The position numbers and the translations under genes were made by a program. The notes under the pieces were generated by a model. That model worked only from the letters and a program-made list of their open reading frames with translations, searched no databases and was not told the origin of the DNA. Of a DNA stretch of 64,000 bases, positions 1 through 8,561 are shown piece by piece; the stretch's first letter is position 1; every line of letters begins with the position of its first letter. Origin of the DNA: DASSJT01 sp963715025 (lineage in GTDB: Bacteria; Actinomycetota; Actinomycetes; Actinomycetales; Dermatophilaceae). The stretch covers positions 186,001 through 250,000 of the forward strand of contig CAVQQQ010000009.1 of the NCBI GenBank assembly GCA_963715025.1, given 5' to 3'.

Positions 1-23
1 ACCACGACCGCCTGGCCACCCAT
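1..23 (-). CDS. 5' end of an unidentified minus-strand gene, cut by window edge
   Basis: On the minus strand an ATG at 23-21 opens a frame reading MGGQAVV before the window ends. A good Shine-Dalgarno stretch (GGGAGGTG) lies about 5 nt upstream, which is why I think a gene starts here. Seven codons are too few to name a product. It would be the next gene in the same direction after the CHAT gene, about 100 nt downstream of that gene's stop. Confidence 0.35.
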
Positions 24-126
24 GTGCGCACCTCCCGCGTGCCGGTATGCCGGGTGCCCGCCTGCGCGCGCACCGCGCGTCCCAGCCTAGGCCAGGAGCC
101 GGACGCCGCCGGGGTCCGCCGGATGG

Positions 127-2406
127 TCAGCCGCTCGGGGACGGGCTGGGCGTCGGCGACGGGGGCGCCAGCTCGACCGGGTAGGTGGCGCGGTCGTTCG
201 CGGGGTTGGGATCCCGGGTCTCGCTGCTCACGGTCGCGTTCACGTCGAACGTCTCCGCCCCGGTCACGGTGACGGCGATCTTGAAGACCCCGCGGGTGGC
301 ATGGTCTCCGACGGAGCAGACGGCCCTGGCAGAGCCCTGCAGGTCACAGCGCACTGACTGGCTGGGGTCCGTGCCCGGGTAGAAGCCGGCGTCCAGGATC
401 TGGCCCGTTCCGGTCACGTCCACAACGACCCGCTCACCCCGGGCTACGTCCTGCGAGTCCCGATTGTCGGTCTGGAAGGTGACCAGCACCTCTCCCGAGC
501 CGCCGCCCTCCCCGTGGCCGAAGACCCGGATGGTCAGGTCCGGCGCCACCACGTGGGGCGGCTTCGTCACCGTGGTCGACCAGGTGTTCGAGGCCGTGGA
601 CCGTTTCCCGTCGGTACCGACTGCCCTGACGGTGTACGTGTACGTGCCCGCCCTCGAGAGCGTGTCGACGGCCCTCGGGACGGCCGGGGTGGCCACGACT
701 GTGCCATTCCGCATGACTTCCCAGGTCGACACCTTGGCGGAGTCGTCGGGCGCCGGATCCCAGCGCAGTGTGACTGTGGCGGTTGTCGTTCCCTCCTTCT
801 GGACAAGGGTGCCGGTGAGGTTGGTAGGTGCCGTGAGCGTGGGCTCGGGCGGCGGCGGCCACAACTTCCACACCAGCAGGCCGGCGGCGGCCAGGACGAG
901 GACGGCCACCGCCCAGATCCAGCGCCGCCCGTGCAGGCCCGCTACGACATCGGGCGTGGGAGGGCTTCGCCGGCCGTCCCGCCCGACGGCTGTCACCGCA
1001 TACGCGAAAGTGCCCCGGCCAGGTGCGTCGACCCAGCGGTTGGACTTCGTCTCCGCGACCAGCGCCCCGTGCCTCAGCACCTCCCAATGGTCCACGGGTG
1101 AGTCCTCGACCTGGGGCTGTGCCCACGTGAGCACGACTTCTCGCCTGGACACATGGCCGTTCAGCTGGGTCGGGGACATGGGTGGCCTGGGCGGCCCGCT
1201 CGGCAAGGCCGCCAGGGGCGAAGGTCGCTCCGCCGACGGCGTGGGCGGGGGTTCCGGCTCGGGCTTCACGACCGGTGGTGGCGCGGGTGGCGGTGGCTCG
1301 ATGACCTGGTCGGCCAGGTCGAAGATCTTCCCGTCGCCCGCCCGGAGGTACAGGACAGGGGTGGCCCACTCGGAGGGCCGCACGGCCAGGATTGCCTGCC
1401 GAGCGAGCGTCACCGCCAGGTCAACGGGGCGCCCGACGGTGATGCCCTCGTAGAGCGTGCTGCTGAAGGCAATCGCCGCCTCGTCGGTGATCTCGAACTG
1501 CATCGCCACGACCGCCGGGATGCCCTGCTGGACCAGGCTCACGGCGGTACCGGCATACGGGTCGACCTCGCTGATCCGGGCACCCTCGCAGGAGTTCAGG
1601 ACGGCCAGGCGGATCGGCGAGTTCGAGAGCATCACCCCGAGGTCGTGCCCAGTCACCCGTCGCCCTTGCCCGTTGGGCTCGGTGAAGATGAGGATCCCGT
1701 CCCCCGTCGTCTTGTCGACTCCGCCGTGACCGATGAAGTGGAAGACGTGGTAGTCGTTCAGAACCGTCTGCCGCAGGAGGTCGAGGGAGGCTGTCGAGAG
1801 TCGGTCGACCTGCAGGCGGCCGCTCTCGACGAGAGGCGCCAGGATGCCCTGCAGCTTGTCCCACTCGGCCTCCACGTTGAGCTGCGGGTGGTCGGACGGG
1901 CTCGAGATGACCACGATCATGCGGACCGGTCCGGTCACCGCGAGCGGCGTGATGGGCTCGGCGATCTCCACGAAGCGAATCACGGGGTACTTTCCGAGCT
2001 GGCAGGGGAACCGGTGCGCCTCCTTGTCGTACATCAGCTCCCAGGGGATGTTGACCAGGGCGGGAGTGTCGTTGAACCGCAGCCGGAGGCGGAGCCCGTG
2101 CTTGTTCACAGCGGCGACGTGCAGGCTGCCGCGCAAGGCGCTGAGTGCCTCGTCATGGAAGATGGCGTCGAACAGCGAGGTGCCGTACTTCTTGGCGTCG
2201 GGCACGGCTTCGGCCTCGAGGGCTCGCACTCCGTGGACGGCGCGCAGGGTGAGGACGAGCAGCTTGAGGCCCTCGGGGGTGCCGGGCGGCTCGAACGGAA
2301 TCGGCCTGGTCGGGCCTGTTGGCGAGTCGACGACGCGGGCCGTGTAGCCGGCGGAGCTGCTGCGCTCCAGCAGCACGTCGAACTCGTCGTAGTGCGGCTC
2401 TTCCAT
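127..2406 (-). CDS. CHAT-domain (caspase-like) transmembrane protein with FN3 domains
   Basis: 759 aa. Residues ~130-360 form a CHAT protease domain of the caspase/separase clan: the catalytic His is in HFIGHGG (H227) and the catalytic Cys in LNSCEGAR (C273). A proline-rich linker (~370-410) leads to a fibronectin III domain (~412-490), one hydrophobic helix (~495-516, WAVAVLVLAAAGLLVW), a second FN3 domain (~525-620) and an Ig/CARDB-like beta domain (~630-745). There is no signal peptide, so the protease end is predicted to be cytoplasmic and the C-terminal beta domains outside the membrane. The start is set by GAGGAGGTGA 6-7 nt upstream. The metalloprotease gene ends 43 nt upstream on the same strand, so the two are probably co-transcribed. 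Family knowledge: CHAT proteins often act in regulated proteolysis and defence. The substrate here is unknown. Confidence 0.8.
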   Translation of the reverse strand: MEEPHYDEFDVLLERSSSAGYTARVVDSPTGPTRPIPFEPPGTPEGLKLLVLTLRAVHGVRALEAEAVPDAKKYGTSLFDAIFHDEALSALRGSLHVAAVNKHGLRLRLRFNDTPALVNIPWELMYDKEAHRFPCQLGKYPVIRFVEIAEPITPLAVTGPVRMIVVISSPSDHPQLNVEAEWDKLQGILAPLVESGRLQVDRLSTASLDLLRQTVLNDYHVFHFIGHGGVDKTTGDGILIFTEPNGQGRRVTGHDLGVMLSNSPIRLAVLNSCEGARISEVDPYAGTAVSLVQQGIPAVVAMQFEITDEAAIAFSSTLYEGITVGRPVDLAVTLARQAILAVRPSEWATPVLYLRAGDGKIFDLADQVIEPPPPAPPPVVKPEPEPPPTPSAERPSPLAALPSGPPRPPMSPTQLNGHVSRREVVLTWAQPQVEDSPVDHWEVLRHGALVAETKSNRWVDAPGRGTFAYAVTAVGRDGRRSPPTPDVVAGLHGRRWIWAVAVLVLAAAGLLVWKLWPPPPEPTLTAPTNLTGTLVQKEGTTTATVTLRWDPAPDDSAKVSTWEVMRNGTVVATPAVPRAVDTLSRAGTYTYTVRAVGTDGKRSTASNTWSTTVTKPPHVVAPDLTIRVFGHGEGGGSGEVLVTFQTDNRDSQDVARGERVVVDVTGTGQILDAGFYPGTDPSQSVRCDLQGSARAVCSVGDHATRGVFKIAVTVTGAETFDVNATVSSETRDPNPANDRATYPVELAPPSPTPSPSPSG

Positions 2407-2449
2407 CCTGGCTCACCTCCTCGGGGTCCAGACCAGGACTTCGCTCAGG

Positions 2450-3472
2450 TCACCGCCGTTTCACGCGGATCGTGTATGAGCCCACCCCGGACGTGCTGTG
2501 GTGGCGGATCTGGACCAGGTAGTGACCGGGGAGCAGCGCCGCGGTGATGCGCGCGTTGAGGCCGTACCCGCTGTCGTCGTCCTCCTCGACCAGGGCGGTC
2601 TCGCTGTCCGGACCGAAGAGCTTCATGTAGACGTCGGTCACCCCTCGGGTGGTGATGTCGTAGACACCGTCCGTCTCGACGGCGAACCGATAGAGGTCCT
2701 CCTCCCCCGCGGCGCCGATCGCGGCCTTGACCTTGGGGCCGTCGACCTCGAGCAGCGTCGCCGACGGCGGGGTCAGTGCGTCCTTCGGATACATGGCGGC
2801 GCCGGCCACGAACTCCTTGTCGAGGCCGGAGAGCACGTCGTTGGCGTGCGTGGCAACGCCGTTGAGCGTCCACGAGGCGGGGAACGAATAGAGCATGATC
2901 GAGTCCGGGTCGAACACAGTGCCGTTGATCTGGTCCACGGCGTACTTGCGGAACACGTTGTGGCGAACTGTCGCCTCGTCCCAGAAGTTGGGCGGTCCCG
3001 CGAGGGCGGCCAGAACGACCGGCTCATTCCACCGGATGCCACCGGCGGGGTTGGAGTGCTCGTGGGCGAGCCCCATGGCGTGGCCGAACTCGTGGCCGGC
3101 TGTGCCCCCGTCGAGGAACCCGAGGTTCATCGTGGCCTGGTTGAAGGGGACCTGACGAGCATCTGTGCCGACCATCGACCACGCACCGTCCCCCGAGTCG
3201 AAGGTCACCCGGATCTCTGCATCTGGGGCATGGCCGAAGTCGAACGCCAGGTTCGCAACCTCCTCCCACCACCCGGCCTGCTCCCTTGCCGTGGCCTGCT
3301 GCGCGGGCGTACCGCCCATGAAGCGCACGCGGAGGGTCGAACCGTTGATCCAGGTCTTTCCCAGCGGCGATATCGCGCGGTCTTTGCCGTCGGGGCCTTT
3401 CGTCCGCCTGAGCGGGCGCATGAGGTCCCGGGGCAGGATCCGATCGAAGCAGATCTTCGGTACGTCAGGCAT
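2450..3472 (-). CDS. Astacin/metzincin-like zinc metalloprotease with C-terminal PPC-type domain
   Basis: 340 aa. The zinc site HEFGHAMGLAHE (H127, E128, H131, H137, E138) fits the metzincin consensus HExxHxxGxxHE of astacins exactly, and SIMLYS further on looks like the Met-turn. Residues ~250-340 resemble a bacterial pre-peptidase C-terminal (PPC) beta domain, with the run EEDDDSGYG. I chose ATG 3472, preceded by GGGGAGAGG, over a frame that opens 26 codons earlier with non-conserved sequence. The N-terminus (MPDVPKICFDRIL) shows no secretion signal, which is odd because astacins and PPC domains are normally secreted. Next on the strand is the CHAT gene, suggesting a paired function. The protease assignment is strong; the target is unknown. 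Confidence 0.8.
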   Translation of the reverse strand: MPDVPKICFDRILPRDLMRPLRRTKGPDGKDRAISPLGKTWINGSTLRVRFMGGTPAQQATAREQAGWWEEVANLAFDFGHAPDAEIRVTFDSGDGAWSMVGTDARQVPFNQATMNLGFLDGGTAGHEFGHAMGLAHEHSNPAGGIRWNEPVVLAALAGPPNFWDEATVRHNVFRKYAVDQINGTVFDPDSIMLYSFPASWTLNGVATHANDVLSGLDKEFVAGAAMYPKDALTPPSATLLEVDGPKVKAAIGAAGEEDLYRFAVETDGVYDITTRGVTDVYMKLFGPDSETALVEEDDDSGYGLNARITAALLPGHYLVQIRHHSTSGVGSYTIRVKRR

Positions 3473-3721
3473 GACCCTCTCCCCGTCAGGTGCGGTCGCC
3501 AGATGGTTCCATCGTGCCGCTGCCGCGCACGTGGCGTAGGGCAAACGCAAGAACCGGAGCAGCGTCGTGGCCGCCCGCTGCTAGACGCCAGCGTCGAGCA
3601 CCTGAGACAGGGGTCGTTGGTGTTCCACCTCGAAACGACCCTCAGTCCAGACCAGCAGCACGAAAGCCATCATGCTCGCATTGCCCCGAGGACCAGGCGG
3701 ATGCACCGCTCTCGCGCCGGG

Positions 3722-4540
3722 TCAGCGCAGCCAGCGGTAGACGACGATCGCGGCGACGACCACCAGGAGGATGCCGAGGACCTGCTTGCCATACGTCTTG
3801 ACCAGCACCGGCAGCACCGTCGAGCCGAGGTTGATGGCGTCTGGGCTGCCGGCAGGTCGCGTGGCATGCCGTGGGGGCGGCGCCGGCGAGCCGGGGGCGG
3901 CGGCTCCGGGGGCGGATACAGGACTGACTGCTGCCGCCGGTTCGGTCGGGGGCACGAGTCCCTGAGCCGCCACCGCCGCCGGCTCCACCAGCTCGCCGCC
4001 CGGCTCGCCCGCGGCGGCCGCAGGTGTCGGCTCGCCCGCGGCGGCCGCAGGTGTCGGCTCGCCCGCGGCGGCCGCAGGTGTCGGCTCGCCCGCACCGGTC
4101 GCGAACTGGCCCTCGACGCAGTCGAGGAACTGCTGCAGCAGCTTGTCGGACACGTCCTGCATCACTCCGCGGCCGAACTGTGCCGGTTTCCCGGTGACGT
4201 GCAGGTCCGTCGCTACATCGGCCCGGGTGGAGCTGTCGCTTTCGCTGGTGAGGCTGATGCTCACGGTCGCACCAGCCGTGCCGTTGCCCCGCTTGTCCTT
4301 GCCCCGGGCGTCGATGACTGCCCGGCGGGCAGCGTCATCGCGCTCCACGAAGGAGCCAGACCCTGCGTAGAGGAGCGCGATCGGGCCCAGCTTGACCTTC
4401 ACCGTGCCGGTGAAACCCTCCTCGGTCACCTCCGTGACGGTCGCGCCGGGAAAGCAGCCACCGACGGTGTGCAGATCCATGAAGGTCTGCCACGCCGCCT
4501 CGATCGGGGCGGGGACGATGAACGAGTGCGACAGCTCCAT
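3722..4540 (-). CDS. coxG: CoxG-like SRPBCC protein, membrane-anchored
   Basis: 272 aa. Residues 1-~150 are a CoxG/SRPBCC domain (MELSHSFIVPAPIEAAW, then GCFPGA), the family that in aerobic CO dehydrogenase operons helps attach the enzyme to the membrane. A low-complexity linker follows, holding three copies of the nonapeptide GEPTPAAAA, then an Ala/Pro-rich stretch. A C-terminal hydrophobic helix (ILLVVVAAIVVYRW) ends in Arg, consistent with a tail anchor facing the cytoplasm. It is the last gene of the operon, 4 nt after coxM. CoxG proteins are usually ~150-230 aa; the extra length is the repeat linker. Confidence 0.85.
   Translation of the reverse strand: MELSHSFIVPAPIEAAWQTFMDLHTVGGCFPGATVTEVTEEGFTGTVKVKLGPIALLYAGSGSFVERDDAARRAVIDARGKDKRGNGTAGATVSISLTSESDSSTRADVATDLHVTGKPAQFGRGVMQDVSDKLLQQFLDCVEGQFATGAGEPTPAAAAGEPTPAAAAGEPTPAAAAGEPGGELVEPAAVAAQGLVPPTEPAAAVSPVSAPGAAAPGSPAPPPRHATRPAGSPDAINLGSTVLPVLVKTYGKQVLGILLVVVAAIVVYRWLR
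4002..4093. repeat. 27-bp tandem repeat, about 3.4 copies, inside coxG
   Basis: Units at 4002-4028, 4029-4055 and 4056-4082 are identical, followed by an 11-nt partial copy. The period of 27 keeps the reading frame and encodes the GEPTPAAAA repeat of the CoxG linker on the minus strand. Each unit carries a GCGGCCGC core. Copy number is likely to vary between strains by slippage, changing linker length without breaking the gene. Confidence 0.95.
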
Positions 4541-4544
4541 CGAG

Positions 4545-5399
4545 TCAGCCTCCTGCGGCGGCCAGCACAGCCCTGCGGGTCAGGACCGTCGCCAGGTGGC
4601 GCCGGTAGTCGGCATCCCCATTGAGGTCCGACGGAGGGCTGGTGCCCTCGGCAGCCGCCGCACAGGCCTCTCGAATCGCGTCCTCCGTGGCGGCGAGCCC
4701 GACCAGCGCCTGTTCCACGTGTGTCGCGCGCAGGGGCGTCGAGCCCATGTTGGTCAGGCCGATCCTCGCCTCGGCGATCGCGCCAGCCTCGACGCGCACC
4801 GTCGCCCCCACCGCCACGATCGACCACTGGTGGGCGACGCGCACGAACTTCTCGTACCAAGCGCCCCAGCCGCTGTGCTTGGGCACTCGGATCTGGGTGA
4901 GCAGCTCGCCCTCGCCCACAGCGGTCTCGAACAGGTCCCGGAAGAACTCGCTGGCGGCGACCGTGCGCTCCCCGGACGGCCCGGCGATGACGAACTCGGC
5001 GTCGAGAGCCAACGCAGGCGCACCGACGTCTCCCGCGGGGTCGGCATGCACCAGGCCCCCGCCCACCGTGCCCCGGTGCCGGATCTGGGGATCGGCAACC
5101 TTCGCTACCGCAGCGGACAGGAGGGCCGCGTGCTGGCGCACCGCATCGCTCGCCAGCAGGTCGGCATACGTCGTCATCGCCCCGATCACCAGGGCGTCGC
5201 CGTCATCTCTGACCCCGCGTAGCTCGTCCACGCGACCGAGGTCGATGAGCTTGTCGGGGGCGTTGAGGCGCATCCGCAGGATCGGAAGCAGGCTCTGCCC
5301 ACCCGCGATCACCTTGGAGTCCTCGCCCGCCTCGGCGAGCGCCGAGAGCGCTTCCCCCAGCGACGTCGGCGCCACATAGTCGAATGCTGCGGGAATCAC
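4545..5399 (-). CDS. coxM: Molybdenum hydroxylase FAD subunit (CoxM-like), form II operon
   Basis: 284 aa, normal length for the medium, FAD-binding subunit of CO dehydrogenase-type molybdenum hydroxylases. Both FAD-contact motifs are visible: AGGQSLLP (~residues 32-39) and TVGGGLVHADPAGD (~residues 109-122). It passes electrons from the 2Fe-2S subunit to an external acceptor in the LMS heterotrimer. The gene begins (ATG 5399) inside the end of coxL, a 4-nt overlap, and coxG follows 4 nt after its stop, so it is translationally coupled in the minus-strand operon. The substrate depends on the large subunit, which is form II. Confidence 0.9.
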   Translation of the reverse strand: MIPAAFDYVAPTSLGEALSALAEAGEDSKVIAGGQSLLPILRMRLNAPDKLIDLGRVDELRGVRDDGDALVIGAMTTYADLLASDAVRQHAALLSAAVAKVADPQIRHRGTVGGGLVHADPAGDVGAPALALDAEFVIAGPSGERTVAASEFFRDLFETAVGEGELLTQIRVPKHSGWGAWYEKFVRVAHQWSIVAVGATVRVEAGAIAEARIGLTNMGSTPLRATHVEQALVGLAATEDAIREACAAAAEGTSPPSDLNGDADYRRHLATVLTRRAVLAAAGG

Positions 5400-7912
5400 T
5401 GGCCTGCTCCCATCTCTCCGGCCTGAGCATCAGGCGAGGGTGTGTCCTGGTTGGGTGCACTTCCGCCGGTGTCCCCGAAATGGGGGGTGGGCGCCGCAGC
5501 AGTCGTGGTGGCCTCCTCCTGGCTGGCACCCGCGGACTGGATCGCCTTCCACACCCGCTCCGGCGTGCACGGCATCTGGACATCATTGACACCCAGCGGC
5601 CGCAGTGCGTCGACGATGGCGTTGACGACCGCGGGCGTCGAGGCGATGCAGCCTGCCTCGCCGACGCCTTTGGCGCCGAGGTCGTTGGTGGTCGACGGCG
5701 ACACAGTGTTCTCGTTGACGAAGCTGATCGTGTCGGCGGCCGTCGGCAGGGTGTAGTCGACGAACGAGCCCGTGACCAGCGTCCCCTGGTCGTCGTAGAC
5801 CGCCTCCTCCCACAGCGCCTGGGCGATGCCCTGCACGATGCCGCCGTGCATCTGCCCCTCGACGATGAGCGGGTTGATGATCGTGCCCACGTCGTCGACC
5901 GACACGTAGGAGCGCATGGCCACGTGGCCTGTCTCGGTGTCGACCTCCACGGCGCACAGGTGGGTGCCGTGGGGGAAGGAGAAGTTCACGGGGTCGTAGG
6001 TGGCGTGGGCGTCGATGGTCGGCTCCAGGCCGTCGGGCAGGTCGTGGCAGGTGAAGGCCTCCCAGACGACCTCGGCCATCGTCTTGCCATTGGCCGTGCC
6101 CCTGACCTTGAACGTCCCCGCCTCGAACTCGATGTCGTCCACCGAGGCCTCCAGCATGTGGGCCGCCACTTTCTTGGCCTTCTCGACGACCCGATCAGCC
6201 GCCATGACCAGGGCCTGGCCGCCGACGACCAGCGAGCGGGACCCATACGTGTCCAGACCGCGCGGAGCCACCTGGGTGTCGCCGTGGAGCACTTCGATGT
6301 CGTCGAACGGCACGCCGAGCCGGTCGGCGACGATCTGGCTCCACGCCGTCTCGTGCCCTTGGCCGTGGGCGCTCGACCCGGTGACCACCTCCACCTTGCC
6401 GGTCGGCAGCATGCGCACCTCGGCGTGCTCCCAGCCGCCCGCCGCGTAGTCGAGCGCGCCCAGCACCCGGGAGGGGGCCAGGCCGCACATCTCGGTGAAG
6501 GTCGAGATCCCGAGGCCCAGTTGCACAGGGTCTTTGCGGTCGCGCCGCTCCTGCTGCTCGCGCCGCAGCCCGTCGTAGTCGAAGAGCTCCTTGGCCCTAT
6601 CGGTGGCATCTTCGTAGCAGCCCGAGTCGTACTCCATCCCGGCCACGGTCGTGAACGGGAACTCGTCCCGCTTGATCCAGTTCTTCTCGCGGATCTCCAT
6701 CGGGTCGACCCCGACCTCGGCGGCCAGCTCGTCCATGAGCCGCTCGATGGCGTACGTCGCCTCCGGGCGGCCGGCGCCGCGGTAGGCGTCGGTCCACGTC
6801 TTGTTGGTGAAGACGTTGGTGCAGTTGAACTGGTATGCCGGGAACTTGTAGATCGCGTTGAACATGAATGCCCCGAGAATCGGGATGCCCGACGTCACGA
6901 GGCCCAGGTAGGCGCCCATGTCAGCCAGCAGGTCGACCTTGAGGCCCGTCACCGCGCCGTCCTTGGTGGCGGTCAGGGTGAGCCTCTGCCACTGGTCGCG
7001 CCCGTGGTGCCCGGACAGCAGCGACTCGCTCCGGGTCTCGGTCCACTTGCACGGCCGTTCGGTATGCCGTGCCGCCAGTACGGTGACGACCTCCTCCGGT
7101 GTGAACTGGAGCTTGCCGCCGAAGCCGCCGCCCACGTCGGGGGCGATGACCCGGACCTTGCTCTCGGGGATCCCCAGGACCGCTGCGGTGAAGATGCGCA
7201 CGAAGTGCGGGACCTGCGTCGCCGACCAGATCGTCAGCTGCTCGCTCGTGGGGTCGCAGACGACCGATCGGGGCTCCATGAAGGAGGGGATCAGCCGCTG
7301 CTGGCGGTACTCCCGCTCGATCAGGATGCCGTCTGACCGGGCGGTCTCGATCGCCTCGTCGATGCTGCTCCCGGTGCCTGCCGTGGCCGAGTCGAACTGC
7401 CAGAAAGCGCTCTTGTTGGTGCCCAGGTCGGGGTGGGCCAGGACCTCGTCGGCAGCCGCGGACTTCAGCTCCAGAGCCGCGGGCAGCTCCTCGTAGTCGA
7501 CGTCGACGAGCTCAGCCGCATCGCGGGCGATTGCTGACGACCGCGCCACGACGACAGCGACGATCTCGCCCGCGAACGCGACCCGGTCGACTGCGATGGC
7601 CGGGTGTGGCGGGGCCTTCTGGTCGGGGGTGATCGGCCACGCGTTGGGCAGCGAGCCCTGGATGTCCTTGACGTCCTGACCGGTCATCACGGCCACGACT
7701 CCGGGCAGCTCCTTGGCCGCCGAGGTGTCGATCGCCGTGATCCGGGCGTGGGCGAACGGGCTGCGCACCATCGCGAGGTGCTGCAGCGCCGGCAGCTGGA
7801 TGTTGTCGGTCCAGCGGGTGCGCCCGGTGATGAGGCGCTGGTCCTCCTTGCGCCGGCGGCGCGAGCCGATCTCCGGCGCGGGGGTGGCCGGGGCCTCTTC
7901 GGTGACGGTCAT
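5396..7912 (-). CDS. coxL: Molybdenum hydroxylase large subunit, form II CoxL-like (AYRGAGR)
   Basis: 838 aa, molybdopterin-binding large subunit of the xanthine oxidase family. N-terminal ...RRRKEDQRLITGRTRWTDNI and GGGFGGK(L) are typical, as is the late catalytic-Glu motif KGVGEAG. The active-site loop reads AYRGAGR (~residues 374-380), the hallmark of form II (OMP) proteins; the CO-specific form I loop AYxCSFR with its Cu/S-binding cysteine is absent. CO oxidation by form II enzymes is unproven, so a purine, aldehyde or aromatic substrate is equally possible. A Pro/Ala/Gly-rich tail (~800-838) extends past the usual end. It overlaps coxS by 4 nt and coxM by 4 nt. Confidence 0.9.
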   Translation of the reverse strand: MTVTEEAPATPAPEIGSRRRRKEDQRLITGRTRWTDNIQLPALQHLAMVRSPFAHARITAIDTSAAKELPGVVAVMTGQDVKDIQGSLPNAWPITPDQKAPPHPAIAVDRVAFAGEIVAVVVARSSAIARDAAELVDVDYEELPAALELKSAAADEVLAHPDLGTNKSAFWQFDSATAGTGSSIDEAIETARSDGILIEREYRQQRLIPSFMEPRSVVCDPTSEQLTIWSATQVPHFVRIFTAAVLGIPESKVRVIAPDVGGGFGGKLQFTPEEVVTVLAARHTERPCKWTETRSESLLSGHHGRDQWQRLTLTATKDGAVTGLKVDLLADMGAYLGLVTSGIPILGAFMFNAIYKFPAYQFNCTNVFTNKTWTDAYRGAGRPEATYAIERLMDELAAEVGVDPMEIREKNWIKRDEFPFTTVAGMEYDSGCYEDATDRAKELFDYDGLRREQQERRDRKDPVQLGLGISTFTEMCGLAPSRVLGALDYAAGGWEHAEVRMLPTGKVEVVTGSSAHGQGHETAWSQIVADRLGVPFDDIEVLHGDTQVAPRGLDTYGSRSLVVGGQALVMAADRVVEKAKKVAAHMLEASVDDIEFEAGTFKVRGTANGKTMAEVVWEAFTCHDLPDGLEPTIDAHATYDPVNFSFPHGTHLCAVEVDTETGHVAMRSYVSVDDVGTIINPLIVEGQMHGGIVQGIAQALWEEAVYDDQGTLVTGSFVDYTLPTAADTISFVNENTVSPSTTNDLGAKGVGEAGCIASTPAVVNAIVDALRPLGVNDVQMPCTPERVWKAIQSAGASQEEATTTAAAPTPHFGDTGGSAPNQDTPSPDAQAGEMGAGQ

Positions 7913-8442
7913 GACTGCCCACCTCCCGCTGTGGCTCCGGCGGGTACCGAGGCGCCAGCCGGTGCCGATGCCTCATCGGGCGCGGAAGCGCCAGCGGCCT
8001 GCTGCACCGCCTTGACGATGTTGTGGTAGCCCGTGCAGCGGCACAGGTTGCCCTCGAGCCCCTCGCGGATCTCGCGCTCGCTCGGGTGCGGATTTTCGTT
8101 GAGCACGTCGATCGCCTGCATGATCATGCCCGGTGTGCAGTAGCCGCACTGGAGGGCATGGCACTCGTGGAAGGCCTGCTGCATCGGGTGGAGCTGACCG
8201 TCGACAGCGAGCCCCTCGATGGTCGTGATCTCATGCCCATCGGCCTGGACGGCCAGGACGTTGCAGGATTTCACGCTGCGTCCGTCGAGGTGGACCGTGC
8301 AAGCCCCGCAGTTGCTGGTGTCACATCCGACAACAGTTCCTGTCTTGCCGAGGGTCTCGCGCAGGTAGAAGACGAGGAGAGTTCGCGGCTCCACCTCGTC
8401 GGAATAGTCGACACCGTCGACTCGGACGCTGATGCGGGTCAT
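7909..8442 (-). CDS. coxS: Molybdenum hydroxylase 2Fe-2S subunit (CoxS-like), form II operon
   Basis: 177 aa. The N-terminal plant-ferredoxin-type 2Fe-2S site is GCDTSNCGAC...SC (residues ~40-65) and the second cluster is in CGYCTPGM and CRCTGYHNIV (~100-145). Family length is ~160; the extra ~20 residues are an Ala/Gly/Pro tail. It transfers electrons from the Mo centre in CoxL to FAD in CoxM. It is the first structural gene after a 119-nt gap following xdhC, so an internal promoter may lie at 8443-8561. Its stop overlaps the coxL start. Confidence 0.92.
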   Translation of the reverse strand: MTRISVRVDGVDYSDEVEPRTLLVFYLRETLGKTGTVVGCDTSNCGACTVHLDGRSVKSCNVLAVQADGHEITTIEGLAVDGQLHPMQQAFHECHALQCGYCTPGMIMQAIDVLNENPHPSEREIREGLEGNLCRCTGYHNIVKAVQQAAGASAPDEASAPAGASVPAGATAGGGQS

Positions 8443-8561
8443 CGATCACTCCTTTGGGACGGAACCGAGACAGGGCCGGTGACGCGAGGGTGGCCCTACG
8501 CCCCCGATACTTCACCGTCTCACCGGCTTGCACAACCGGCCGTCCGGACGGGTTTGCCCGT

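Noticed and set aside
127..3472. Calling the CHAT/metalloprotease pair a known gasdermin-type defence system
   Set aside because: No gasdermin-like, TPR or CRISPR type III-E partner gene is visible, so naming a known system would be unsupported.
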